This document shows, in pieces, positions 1-12,434 of a DNA stretch of 64,000 nucleotides; position 1 is the stretch's first letter, and each line of letters opens with the position of its first letter. The position numbers and the translations under genes were made by a program. The stretch spans positions 492,717 to 556,716 of the forward strand of contig NW_002476452.1 of NCBI RefSeq assembly GCF_000189635.1, read 5' to 3'. The DNA is from Tetrahymena thermophila SB210. Taxonomy: Eukaryota; Ciliophora; Oligohymenophorea; Hymenostomatida; Tetrahymenidae. The notes beneath the pieces were generated by a model. It searched no databases. It saw only the letters and a program-made list of their open reading frames with translations, and was not told the DNA's origin.

Positions 1-465
1 TTAGTTTGAGAATAGTTCTAAACAAAATAAGGAAATTAGATTATAGTGAAAACTAATCAATTTAACAAAAATAAGAAATGTAATAATTTAAAATAGGAAA
101 TAGTATTACAATCATTTAAATTAAGTAATTTAGATTGTATTTTAAGTACTAATTCTATATAGATTTTATATAATAATTATTTTTACATAATTAAATTTAA
201 TTTTAATTATGTGAGATAATTTAACAACAAGTATTTACTTAATCAAATAAATAACTCCATCTTTCAATTAATTAATTAGTTAGTTAGTTGGTTAATTATA
301 AAGTATCTATACTAGTCACTTGTAAAGGTTTTTATGTAGTTGGGATAAAACTAATCAATTTATTTTATTTTAAATAGTTAATTTTTAGTTTTTCTAAATT
401 AATTTATCTCTTTTAATTGCTAACATTTTTATTCTATTTTCTATCAAATATTTAAGACAGCTCCA
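1..465. other. AT-rich left edge, no gene seen
   Basis: Very AT-rich sequence with short TTAG/TTAA runs and no open frame with convincing codon composition on either strand under the ciliate code. It lies downstream of the small minus-strand gene that ends at 466. Confidence 0.5.
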
Positions 466-1163
466 TCAAATATTCCAAAATTTATATGTTGATCTTTTTA
501 CTTACTCATTAATAAAGCTTTACTATTATACTGATTGATATATACCTACAGCTACGCCTAAAGTGGTAGCATTATAAGTCATTATTAAGGGAAGAGCAGC
601 CTTTTAATTAATTAATTTATACTTGTAAATATCTAAATTAAAAATAAGTTTATTTTATATTACAAAGTGAACATTCCAAAATCCGTTTAATCTAAATACT
701 TTCTTTACAAATTTAATAGATGGATAGTAAATAAGTGATGTATTTAGAACAGCTCCAAATAAACTTAACTATATTTTTATTTATTACAAAAATTGTGTTT
801 ATTTTCAAAAAAAGCAAACCTTAAATTAGTTAATTCATTTACATAAAGATAGAATAGAGATTTAACTCTGTTTGTAGCAAGTTTATGTTTTTATTCTAAA
901 TCATGAACATCATCTGTATAAAATCTATCAAGTGACTCTTTCATTATACCGCCTGTCTATTTGGATTCAAGTCTCTCTTTATTTCATAAATTCAATTTTT
1001 GATAAATTTTTAGATATTTATTTTAATATATTTTTTTATTCTGAATGCTGAAAACTGCTCTAAAAAAGTTACTTTAAATGTCCTATAAATAATAATCATC
1101 TGTTTCATTTGCTATATTCTACTTCTATTGATTACTAAATCTTTTTTTAGAGAAATTCTCCAT
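466..1163 (-). CDS. Small hypothetical membrane-type protein, multi-exon
   Basis: No family recognised. The model starts at an ATG whose complement lies at 1161-1163 (MENFSKKRF...) and ends at a TGA (complement 466-468) after ...STYKFWNI. It needs three or four short AT-rich introns. The first half is charged and soluble-looking, with an ESLDRFYTDDVHDLEQKHK stretch. The second half has two moderately hydrophobic segments, around LFGAVLNTSLIYYPSIKFV and ALPLIMTYNATTLGVAVGI, so a small two-pass membrane protein is plausible. TAA/TAG are used as Gln inside the exons. The exons are clearly less AT-rich than the flanks. The gene is isolated: nothing lies to its left and 2.4 kb of noncoding sequence lies upstream. 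Exon borders are approximate. Confidence 0.5.
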
Positions 1164-3561
1164 TTTTTATAATAAATTATTCTTTTTAAATATAAGATTT
1201 GCAAAGTTTATTTGAAATGTATTATTCTAGAAAAACTTTCAAATTAATTTTTGATTCAAAGTAAAAATTTCTTTTCTACTAAATCCTGATGAAAAGTTAT
1301 TGCTTTTTTAGATATTCATTTCAGGATTTCAATCTAAAACATCCATTAATTTCAATCACTATAGTAGAAATAATCTTTGGCCTATGTTCTTATTTAATAG
1401 TTAATTCTTTTATTTTATATAAATGCTATTTTTTATGTGCAGTCTCTCTCAACTTCTTCAATTAAATTACATTTTTCTATTATGATTTTAATACAATATT
1501 TATAAAAAATTCATAAATCTAAATAAATTAAGTTGATTTATCAAATCAATAAATTTGAATAAAATTATCTTTAATTTGTATGAGAGGTGTCAAATTTTGT
1601 TAGTTAGTTAGGTATTATTTTTAAATGTTTAGAAATAAAATTATAATAAAATTTAATTAACTTATAAATTTTTAATACTCAAAATCAAAATTAGATAGAT
1701 AAATTTTTTTGTCCATGCTTTTAAATTAAATTATTTTACTAGTATTCCTTATTTTATACAATAATATAAGATAAGTCATTTGTTATTAATAAATATTATA
1801 AAATATATATATAAATTTTTTAATACTATTTAAATAAAATTATTAGAAATTAAACATAATAAAACTAAATCCATAAAAATATTAAATTATTTTATTTTAT
1901 TTTATTTTTTTCAAATAAATCTTCAAAAATTATTTTTAATCAGTATTTAAAAAAAATATAGCTCAGATTTTTTCTCATTTTCAAATTAAATCATTTTTTA
2001 ATTCTTGAATATGTTAAAATTATCATTTTATCATTAATAAATTTTGCTAAATTAGTATTTATTTTTTTAACTTTAATCAGAGCTAATCCTTAGAAATTTA
2101 TTAAAGTAATAAAATTGTATTATTTTATTTTAAAATTAAAAAAATAAGACTAAATAAATCATTTGTAGTTAGTATTTAAATAAAATCTAACAAAGAATTT
2201 CTTAGAAAAAGATTTAATTATTTATAAATTTTATTAATGTGTTTATAATTAATTATAAAATATTAAATTTTAATATTTTGTAAAGTTAATATTTTTAAAT
2301 CGTTTTAATATAAATAAACATTTGAAATTTAAAAATTAGATTAAATCCATTACTTTATTTTAGCTGTTTTAGTTCATTTTATTGTTTTTGAAATAAAACT
2401 GTACAAATTATTTTTAGTCAATGTGTTTTTAAAAATAGCTCTAATTTTCTTAATATCATATTTAATAATTTTTAGTATTAAGAATATGTTTACAATTGTT
2501 TACTTGATAGAATGTCTTTAGTGTTTTGATTTACTAAAATAGTAATAGAACATGTAAAAAATGAAATATTTTTATGATATTTCCTTAAATTGATAGATTT
2601 TCAAGAGAAGTAATTAAAATATAGATAGAGTACTAAAATTGAAATAGTTAATAAAATTTATTGATAAAATTAAATTGATTCAACCCTTTTAATTAATTTC
2701 TTATAATAAACAACAAAATTATATGTAAATAAATTTAATTATAAAACTATTAAGTTTTTTCAAATTAAAATTAAGTAAAGCTTTCTATTAAATTCATACA
2801 ATAATAATCCTACAAACGCAAACAATTTATATGTTTTATAAAAATTTTTATACAAACTAAATATTTGAAAATAAATTGCTTTCACTTTAATTAAATTAAA
2901 TTTAAAGGATTGTTTAAGAATTTGAATTTTTACCGTTGATATATTTGGATTGTGTATCTATTTATCTATCTATGTTTTTTTTTATATATTTCAAGTTTGA
3001 GTTTTAAAATAATTGCTTGAGTTATGGAATTGATAAACAAGTCTTTTTCCTTAATATTTGAAATGTATAAAAAATCAAATTACTTACCTTTGTAGGTTTT
3101 TTATTCTATCTTTATTTTTGCATGCAAATATATATATATATATTTTTCTTCATTTTTCAAAAAATCAAAAGCAAAAAAGAAGAATTAAAGGAAAATAACA
3201 AATAAATCTTTTGAAAATTAAAAGAGAAGAATAAACAAACATACTGGCAATATTTATATTTTTATATATATAAACATACATATATACATACACACATAAA
3301 TACATACAAATAATTTGATTAAAGCAGGTTTGAAAGTGATATATTAATATAAAAAATTAGAAAAAATTCATAATAAATTAAATAGTAAAAATTAATATAA
3401 ATCACTTGCTATATAAATTAAAAACTAATTTATAGATATATTCACTAATTAACAAACAATCAAACAAATTAACATTCAATCTATAATCAAAGAAAAATAA
3501 GCAAAAAAGCTCATACATACAGACAGTTTTCTAGATAGAAGTTATAAGCGCAAAAAATAGG
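1164..3561. other. 2.4-kb AT-rich intergenic region between divergent genes
   Basis: Upstream of both the small minus-strand gene and the GBP gene. Mostly A/T runs, with a short (TA)n tract near 3128-3143. Around 1260-1460 the composition rises slightly, but I could not build a credible exon. The last 300 bp before 3562 are A-rich, as expected for a ciliate 5' leader. Confidence 0.5.
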
Positions 3562-6500
3562 ATGAAATAAAATAAAAGTGCAGAGGCAATCCCTTTTATA
3601 GTTTATGACTAAAAAGAAGGATTTCAATTAAACAAAGATGCAGAAAACTATTTAAATAGTCTCGCATAGGATAGAAAACTTGGTTTAATTTCTATTGTAG
3701 GAAAGTATCGTACAGGAAAGAGTTTCTTCGTAAATAGAGTACTCTTGGATAGATAAAAAGATGAATAGGGATTTTAAGTAGGTCCTACAATTAATCCTTG
3801 CACAAAGGTATGTAGCATAAATTCATTCATTTCATAACTTCAAAAATTTTATTGATTTTTAATATTGCTTTGAATCAATATTTCAGTTTAATTTGATGCA
3901 TTTTTGTTGTTTAGAATTTAAATGATGTAAATAAAACAAAATGGTGAAAATAATTTTTATTTTAATAGGGTCTCTGGCTTTGGAAAAAGGAGCTAAAAAG
4001 TATAGAGGATGAAAATATGGATATTTTATTGATAGATACTGAAGGTTTTGGTGGAATGGATGAAAATTTGAATCATGATTCCCGTATTTTCTTGTTTAGT
4101 TTATTGCTATCCTCATATTTCATTTATAACTCTTAGGGGAGCATTGATGAAAATGCTTTGAATAATTTATCGCTTATTATTAATTTGGCTAAAGATATTT
4201 AAATTAAATCTAAAAATAATGATTCTTAACAAGAAGACCCTGCCAATTATTTTCCTTCATTTTTATGGGTTATTAGAGACTTTGCTCTTTAAATTGTTGA
4301 CTAAATGGGAAACAAAATTTCATAGAAGGATTATCTTGAAAAGGCCTTAGAATTATAAAAGGGTGTGTCTGATGCTATAGAAAGCAAGAATAGGATCCGT
4401 AGATTGATGAAACATTTCTTTAAAGAAAGAGATTGTTGCACTCTTGTGAGACCAGTGGAGTCAGAAAAAGATCTTTAAAAGTATTGAATTAAATGAAAAA
4501 GCAAATTTAATTTTTAATTAACTTTGATTAATTTTAAAAACTTGATAATTCAAAACACTTTCAAACGTAAGGAAGATAGTTGTTTGAATATTTGATTGTT
4601 TGCTGCTTTATTGCGTTAAAAATCTGACAATTTAAATATAGATAGATAGATACATCATTTATTTACAGATACTTTATCCACTAAAGCAAAGAAAATATTA
4701 ATTTCTCATTTAAATATATCACTCAAAATTTTCATAAACATTTTAAAATGCAATATTTATTGTAAAATGTATTATGAAGATTCTACAGATGCTTGAATTA
4801 TATTTAGAAATAAAGAAAAATTTACCCTTTTAGTTTAAGTTTAGCTAAAATTAATCTAAAAATTGAGATTTTTAAAGTTTCTTTTGAAAATTATGAATTC
4901 ATTTATTAAAATATATTTTAATTAAAAGTTTGAATTAAATGAGCAACGAAGACCTTAGACCTGAATTTGTTGAATAAATCCTCCAATTAAGAAAGAAGAT
5001 CTTCAAAAAGGTTAAGCCAAAAATGCTTTGCGGAAGAAGCTTAAATGGTTAAATGTTAGTTGAAATTTGTAAGGCTTACTGTGAAGCTATTAATAAAGGC
5101 AGTCTTCCTAACATTGAAAATGCTTGGACTTATGTTAAGAAGAGTGAAACCATTAAGGCTTTTGATAAATCTGTTTAGAAATTAGATACTATTATTTAGG
5201 AACTACAAATGGATACAGTTGATCCTAACAAAATTGAAACTATTAAAGAAAACGTATAAAATTTTTTAATAGAAATTAAAATTTTTTTTTTTAATTTTCA
5301 TGTTAAAATTCAAATTTAAAAATAATTAATTTATTATAGGCTAGATAAGAAATGAAAAAAGTACTCAAAAAAAATGCTCTTGGTGAAGAAGAAGACTTGC
5401 AGGAGTATTACTAATAGATTGATGAATAACTTACTGAGAAGTTTCGTGATTTTAAAAAATAAAATAAACTTTAATGGAAAGTAAAAAAGCAAAAAATAAA
5501 AATTTTAAATAAATTATTTTTCAAATTTAATTAAAAAGAGAAAATATGCTGAAATGTGCAACGAGCAAGTGACTAAGATAGAAAAAAAATTAAATAATGA
5601 GGAATACAATAACTTTTTAGATTTTCAAGCTGATTTACTTAAATTTAAGGAGGAATTTGAAAAATAAGTTCCTTAGAAGGACTTGGTAGCTGAAAAGTTT
5701 TTCACTGAAATATCTGAAAGACTTCACAAATTAGCTGCTGAAAAGGTTAATAAAAAGTAGGAAAGAGAGCACTATAAGCAACTCAAGCAAATTGAAAACA
5801 TCTTAGCAATTACAGAAAATGATTTAAAAAATAAGAAAGACGAATTCGAAAGTGAAAGAAGACGCTATGTAGATAAAATTAATTTACTTGAAAGGGACGT
5901 AGCAACGTTGAAAGCTAATGAAAGCATTCATCAACAAAAAATGTAAATGCTACAAGAGGAAAATGAAAAATTGTAAAAATCATATCAGTTATATAAAACA
6001 ACTTACAAGGAAGAGTCTTTACAAAAAGAAAAGGAAACTGTCAAAAGAATAAAAGAACTTGAAATATCTCTCGAATAACATAGAACAGATGGTATTAAGA
6101 AAGCAGCAAGTTTTGAAAAGTAAGTAGCATTGCTTGAACAAGAATCTCAATTCAATCAAAGAGAAAATAAATCTCTCAGGGAAAAGATCAATCATCTTGA
6201 AAATGAAAATAGAAAGCTTAGATCAGACAACACTAGCCATCTTTCAACCATAGACGTATATTAATTAATATATTTTGTTTAATATTTTTATTAAGGATAT
6301 ATCAATTTACAAATTATAGCGTCTTAAACACCAAATCGATGAGTAAATAGACAAAAGTAACAGAGAGCTAGTTTATGTGAAAAATGAATTCGAAAAGAAG
6401 GTTGAAGAAATTACTTCTGAAACCGATAAAAAGAGAGATATTATCAAATAACACTCTGAATTTATTATAGAAAAGACTTATCTTGAAAACCAAGTCAGTT

Positions 6501-8250
6501 TCTACAAAAATTAACTCGAAGAAAATAAAAAGCTTCACGATGCTTTGTTAATAGCTTTGCAATGTAATCAATTTATTAATTTCCAAAGATGTTTTTAATA
6601 TATTTTTATCAACATTAATAGAGGGTATGAATAAAGATGACTAAGAAAGTAATAACGAACTCGTTGAAACAAATAGAAATCTCTCAGCAGCCATGGATAA
6701 GATAGAATAGAGATGCAAATTGTTAGAAGAGAAGAATGAAAAATTAAAGCAATATAAAAAAATGTTTAAAAACAGCTCAGCTTTACAATGTACTCATTGT
6801 TCTAAATTTATTGCCAACAATATTTTCTTGAATCATGTCAATAGTTGCATTCAAAAGAATAATGTAGGAAATACTTCAATTAATCTTTCTGGCTCTGCTG
6901 TTAATGTTCCTGTAATGTCAAATATGCCTTACAACACTATTCCAGCAAATTTCTTAAACTTAGATCCTAACTACCTCATAATATCAATTAATTAAACAAT
7001 GGTCAGAGAATCTCCTGATAACAAAGTAATTCAATAAATTAATTCTTTTTTGATAAGTGAAATTAACAAATTTTAATTTAAATATATATAGCCCTATACT
7101 GAGTATTTGATATAATTGAGCTATCAAAATATTAAATGGGAAGTAGCAAGAAAATATAAAAACTTTTGTGAATTGCACTAACAACTTATGAGTACATTCC
7201 CAGGTTTAAAATTCCCAGATTCTAGTCTTGCTATTATAAATTCATCAACAGATATCAACAATGTCTTCTACAGCAAGCGCCCAACAGTTATAGAAGACCG
7301 TCGTAAAGCTCTATAATAATATGTGAGAGATCTCGCTAAGATGGACTTGGTTAGAAACTCTAAACCTTATAAGAATTTCTTAGAAATCGACAAGAACGTT
7401 GAAATGAAGTAAATCAGTCAAGGAAGCATCTAACAACAAAAAGGAATGGTAGTAGGAGCAAGCGGTCATCATAACACTCTTAGTAATAATAATGATGATT
7501 TAAAGAGTATATTAAACTCGATAGTTGATGGAAACATTGTCAATTCTCACCAACAAATGTAACAACAACAATAGTAGTAATAGCAATAATAATAGTAATA
7601 GTTCATCTCTCAATAACTCATTTAATAGTAGTAATAACAATAACAATAATATAACTTCCAATAACAATAACAGTAGCAGTAATAATACTTAAATTAAGAA
7701 TAATTTATGTACAATCCTCACCAGAATGTAAGTTAATCTAGCAATTTGTATAAGGTTGATAAAAAAATGATGCCTCAAAGCCCAACATCATTCTTAAAAT
7801 CTTGGAATGAAAAGAACATAAATAAAGAAAACAACCCTCGCACATCTTCTACCTCACATAACTAGTAAGTTATTTACTTTTCAATCAAAAAAATGTTTTG
7901 ATTCTTTTTTTTTCTTTTTGAACTTACTAAATCTAGTAAAGCTTTTGATATTTATAAAAAAATATAGAAACTATGATGTGGTCATATAAAACTAACTGAA
8001 CAACAAAAATTAAATATAATCCCTTCATGGAAATGCACAATTAAGATAAGGAGTTCAGTCAAAGCATCTTAAAATAGATTTGTCGAAGAAAAGGTAAAAA
8101 TAAATATTTTAATTCAAAATAATTAATTTAATTAATTAAAATGAAATTTAAAAAAATAGAAATTCCCAAGTTTTAACAAAAAGTGATTTTGATATGCTTT
8201 AAGATAATTCTAACTATTACATGCATAACCATACTATAGATTATAATTGA
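3562..8250 (+). CDS. Guanylate-binding-protein GTPase fused to C2HC zinc knuckle and PX domain
   Basis: A large GTPase of the GBP (dynamin-like) family with extra C-terminal modules. The G domain begins a few residues in. The P-loop GKYRTGKS is at about residues 47-54, switch region DTEGFGG follows in exon 2, and the GBP-specific RD motif (WVIRDFAL) replaces NKxD. The GBP helical domain follows (LRPEFVEQI...IENAWTYV), then a long coiled coil, a C-x2-C-x11-H-x3-C knuckle near 6789-6850, a PX-like phosphoinositide-binding region (about 7020-7400) and a glutamine-rich tail. At least six introns are visible. The long intron at about 4475-4928 splits the G and helical domains, and splicing gives the typical LQNLNQMSNEDLRPEF join. 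The last two exons, to the TGA at 8248-8250, are less certain. The family hydrolyses GTP and acts on membranes; the PX domain suggests endosomal targeting (inference). Confidence 0.82.
7561..7690 (+). repeat. Polyglutamine tract in the GBP-PX protein, written mostly in TAA/TAG
   Basis: Three runs of glutamine, separated by short Phe/Ile/Ser and Tyr/Asn patches, encoded by mixed CAA, CAG, TAA and TAG codons. With the standard code the stretch is full of stops. The mixed codons argue against simple trinucleotide slippage and for selection on the protein tract. Confidence 0.8.
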
Positions 8251-9127
8251 TGAAAAATTTATTAAAAAATAAATAAACAATAATTAATTCATTCATTCAT
8301 TATTCAGTTAAATCTTTTTAAGAAAATAAAATAAATCCACATCTACTTAAAAAGCTATAATATAAATAAATACATACATAAAAAATATAATTAAATGCTT
8401 GCTTGAATATCAAGTAATAAAAAATAAACAAAACTATTCCTTTGATTTTTTTCTTTGAAAAGTGAGGAAAAGTTAGTAAAGTTAAACAATTCTTATCATA
8501 ATTATTTATTAGAGAAATTTCTTATAACTAAAATCAATAAATTAATTAATTAACTAATTATCATATTTGTATACATACATAGATATCTCTTTATTATATG
8601 TTTATTCTATTCACACATTAAAATAATTTACTAATTTAATCATTTTTTCAAACATTTATGAAGTTATTTAATAAATTTTAATTATTTACTACTTTATTTA
8701 TAATACATATATAAATATTAAATAAACAAATATAATAAATATCTTTAAAATTATTATTTATTTTATCTTATAAATACAATTGAATAACTAATTATCATGT
8801 TTATATACATATATTAGAGTTGATAATTTAAAAAATAAAAAATTCTTTGAGAAAAAAAAATTTTGAAGTTAAAAAAGGTAATTTTTTAAAAAAATAAAAA
8901 TTTCCAAAAGGTTGTTAAAATCCTTCACACACATTTCATAAAAAAATAAAATTATTTTTTGTACAGTTTAATTAAAATACAAAAAAGAAAATAAATATAA
9001 ATAAAATTTAAATAAAACATAGATACTTTTATTTATTTTTTCAAAATTTAATTTAGTATGATAAAATACAAGTCTATTAAAGTCAAATAGAGTTTTAAGA
9101 TTAAAATTAAATTCAAATAATTTTATA
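8251..9127. other. AT-rich region between convergent genes
   Basis: Shared 3' region of the plus-strand GBP-PX gene and the minus-strand Ser/Gln/Asn-rich gene. Contains TTAATTAA-type runs and short repeats of CATT and ATAC. No coding signal or RNA gene seen. Confidence 0.5.
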
Positions 9128-12100
9128 TCACTCAGCAACTGCTTAGCTGCTATTTTCAATATTATTAATATTATTCAAGCTTAATACTTGGTTTTCTTTA
9201 GCAATAGAGCTATTTTTTAATACTGGTTCATTTTATATGACAATAGTATTTTCTTAGGAGGATGTTGGTTAACTATGACTTTAATTTACTTTGTAACTGA
9301 AGTTTTGATGAATATCTTTACCTTATTAAGTAATAGCAGCAATTTTTGCTTATGGTTTTGAACCTTTTTTGTAAAGAGTTGAATTTAAAGAATTTTATTT
9401 GCTACTTGCTTACTAAGAAACAGTCGGAGCTTCTAAAAGTAAGTCAAGTTCTTTAAAACTTTTTATTGTAGTATGATTGTCTAAAGCATTAGTGGAATTA
9501 ATTTCTGATTTTTTTGGAAAAAAAGTTGACTAAAAACTTGCAAATCTTGCTGTTGATACTTGATATGGTTTTTTTGGAGAATGTTAATTCAAAATATTGT
9601 AACTCTTTCTCCCATTCATCCCTATAGCTATTTTTTTGCTATTTTATTGCTATTAAGGTTATTGAGTATTACCATTGAGCTAATAATTATTCTAAAGTGG
9701 AGGAGATAAAAAATTTGAAGATGAAAAGAGCTTTTGACTAGAAAGAGGTTGTAAATAAGAATTAAACTTTGCTGATTTATTCTATTATAATAAATCACTT
9801 GATGAAAGGGTTCTCTTTCCACTTGAATACTTAAATCCATTCAAGGCACCACTTTTATTCTCTTAAATACTTTATGCAAAAATAATATGTTTCTTTTTGT
9901 TTGAAGAAGAAGTTTGTGGTTTCGAAGGTAAAGGAGAGGATGATTGATTTAACACTGTAAAAGTGTTTACTGTAGGGACATTTAAAAGAGTGAAATTAGA
10001 GTTTACATTATTATTATTGTTATTATTGACTGCATAAAAACTTCTTGTAGTTTAAGAAGGATTAAAATAATGATTATCTTCTAATATTAAATTTTAAGTG
10101 AACACTTTTTGATAAAAGTTTTTTTTGTTATACTGCTTATCAAAGATCTGCTCCTCACTTTTTATTTCTGCATAATATGGAGACTGCAGCAAAGGAGTAT
10201 GGTTCTCGGAAAATACCATTAATTGATCAATTAAACTATCCATTTTTTTTCTTTACTCATCTTTACCCGAAGCATGATTTCCAAGCTGGAAATCTCTTTT
10301 AGTCTAGCTTGATTTAGTTTCAAGATTTCTTTCATTTACAGATTTATTTTTCTTAGATTTTTTGTTATTATAAACTTTAGAGATGGAAAATTACTTAAGA
10401 TAGCGATCTCTAAATTAGCTTAGAGTTTCCATTTATTGTATAACTTCTTTTTCACTTCTCTAATAAATTTAAATAATATCTGTATGAGAGTTACTAGAAA
10501 CCTTCATATTCCTTGGTTTAAACAGATCACCAACACTACTTTTTTTTCTCTAAAACTCCCTAGGCAAAGTATTTTATGTATTTAAAAGTGAATTTTTTTT
10601 ATTGTACTGTGAATCTTAAATATCTGTCTCTTGATTATTTAAAATATCTTAAGAATCTTATCCTTAAATATTGTTGCTATTTTCGCTTTTTACCATTAAT
10701 TAGTTTTCTATATTGAGAGCTTTATCTTTATTTCTATCTGATTTTTATTCATTATTTTCTAAATCTTTATTTATTTTCTATAACTCCTCTTTTTATACCT
10801 TATCAATTATTTTTTTTAAAAAGTTCATCATTGCTTTCATACACTTGCTTTTTTCTTTTACTGATTTTTCTAAAACTCCCTCTACTTTAATCTTTTTTTA
10901 GCTTCCCTAAGGACTATGAGAAGGTTCAAACTTAGAATTTTTTCTTACCAAAACAGTCTTGTGTCTCAATTTTTAATTTGTTGGATTTTCTTCAATGGAA
11001 GTCTCGCTAACTCTATCTTCCCATTTGAGATTTCTGAAAGATTATTTATTCTGTTAATAAAATAAAACAATTTAGTATAATCCCAATAAATTTTCAAGTA
11101 ATTTAGTAATTAAAATATTATTTAGTGACTATAAATAAATAATTATTTATTTACAAAAGAGCTAAATATTATCAAAAGATTTCTATAAGTAAACAAGTGG
11201 TTGTTAATCACTCATTGAATAAAATTAATTAATTAATAATTAAACTTAATAAATAAATGAATGGCTAATATTAAAAAATTACATCTAAATTATTATCTTC
11301 AATCCTTTCAATTGAAGTGTTTGGAGATAAATTAATTTGAATATCGATTTTATTTTAAGCTTATCCTAATTTACTCTTTTATTATATCTTTTCTACTTTC
11401 TCTGTATATTAAAAACTTTTTCTCTATCCATTTGCTGAAGTTATGTTAGTTTAAGATTTTGAAACTTTCTTAGGAGAATCAGGAGGAGAAGGTTTTTGTA
11501 GCTTTCTTAATGGAACAGCTAGAATTAAAGACGTCCTATAAATGATATCATATTGCTTTTTATGCTATTTCGGGATAAAAGGTAAGTCTTGCAGTTATAA
11601 TTGTTTAGAATTAAGCCTTCCGCAGTATAAGCATTCGCAACTCTTTCTTCTCATAGCCATAGGGATAATCTTTTAATTTTCTTCTTACTGCTATGCTTAA
11701 AGTTACTATTATTGTTATTCGTCCTTTACTTTTTATATTTCCTTTATCGATATTCTTTTTTTTTTGCCTAAAGAAAGAAATATGTTTTGCTATGGAGCTT
11801 AGTTGCTTTTTCTTTTAAGTCTAGTAGGTTCATTTATCCTACTATTTTAAAACTTCTTCCACTCTACTAGACTTTCATCATACATGAGTTTCACTCCTTC
11901 TTCATTATCTGCATCTTAAAAATAACAAAAATCCTTCATAAGACTATTTGTTCTTACGATTGGATTCTTTAGCTATCTGCTTATTTAGTATATTGCTTAG
12001 CTTTGAGTTGCTTCATTTTCTAAATTTATAGATAAATAATTTGCTTTAATAAATAAATATCTATCTATTTTTAATATTAATGCAACTTTATAATAACTAT

Positions 12101-12434
12101 ATACACTATTGAAATGAATAACATAAAAAGTATTCTTTTACTTTGTACTTGGTTTGAATGAGGCTTTTCTATTTTAAAAAATTTAAGACCACTATTCCTT
12201 TTATTTTTGCTTTCTATTATAAAATCTTTGCTTTACTTTACAGATGCCGTGTCTCTGTTATTACCTATTTTAAGGATAATCATTAATATCGATTACTAAT
12301 AAATCTTTAATTATACTCTGTAAATCATTGTTTTAGTTTCCTTAAATCAAAAAGTTTATTTTCTTTTTAGGCTCACTTGAATAAAGACTATCTCTCTTTT
12401 AAAGCTACTTTTCAGAGCTCTTTTATTCTAACAT
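9128..12434 (-). CDS. Ser/Gln/Asn-rich hypothetical protein with a small cysteine cluster
   Basis: Family not recognised. Three exons on the minus strand: start ATG at 12434 with exon 1 to about 12142; exon 2 about 12016-11283; exon 3 about 11053-9128, ending in a TGA (complement 9128-9130). Predicted length is roughly 980 residues. Exon 1 is basic and Gln-rich (MLEQKSSEKQLQKRDS). Exon 2 holds a Cys cluster, RKSCECLYCGRLNSKQLQ, that could bind metal, followed by a more ordered segment and a proline-rich PSPPDSPKK. Exon 3 starts with a Lys/Glu-rich, helix-prone stretch and then becomes a long Ser/Asn/Gln low-complexity region ending ...NIENSSQAVAE. The TAA/TAG-Gln codons and absence of in-frame TGA over nearly 2 kb of exon 3 support it strongly. 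Function cannot be assigned. Confidence 0.75.

Noticed and set aside
4935-7184. A separate gene starting at ATGAGCAACGAAG after the GTPase exon
   Set aside because: Splicing the AT-rich segment before it restores the expected GBP sequence between the G domain and the helical domain, so it is the same gene.
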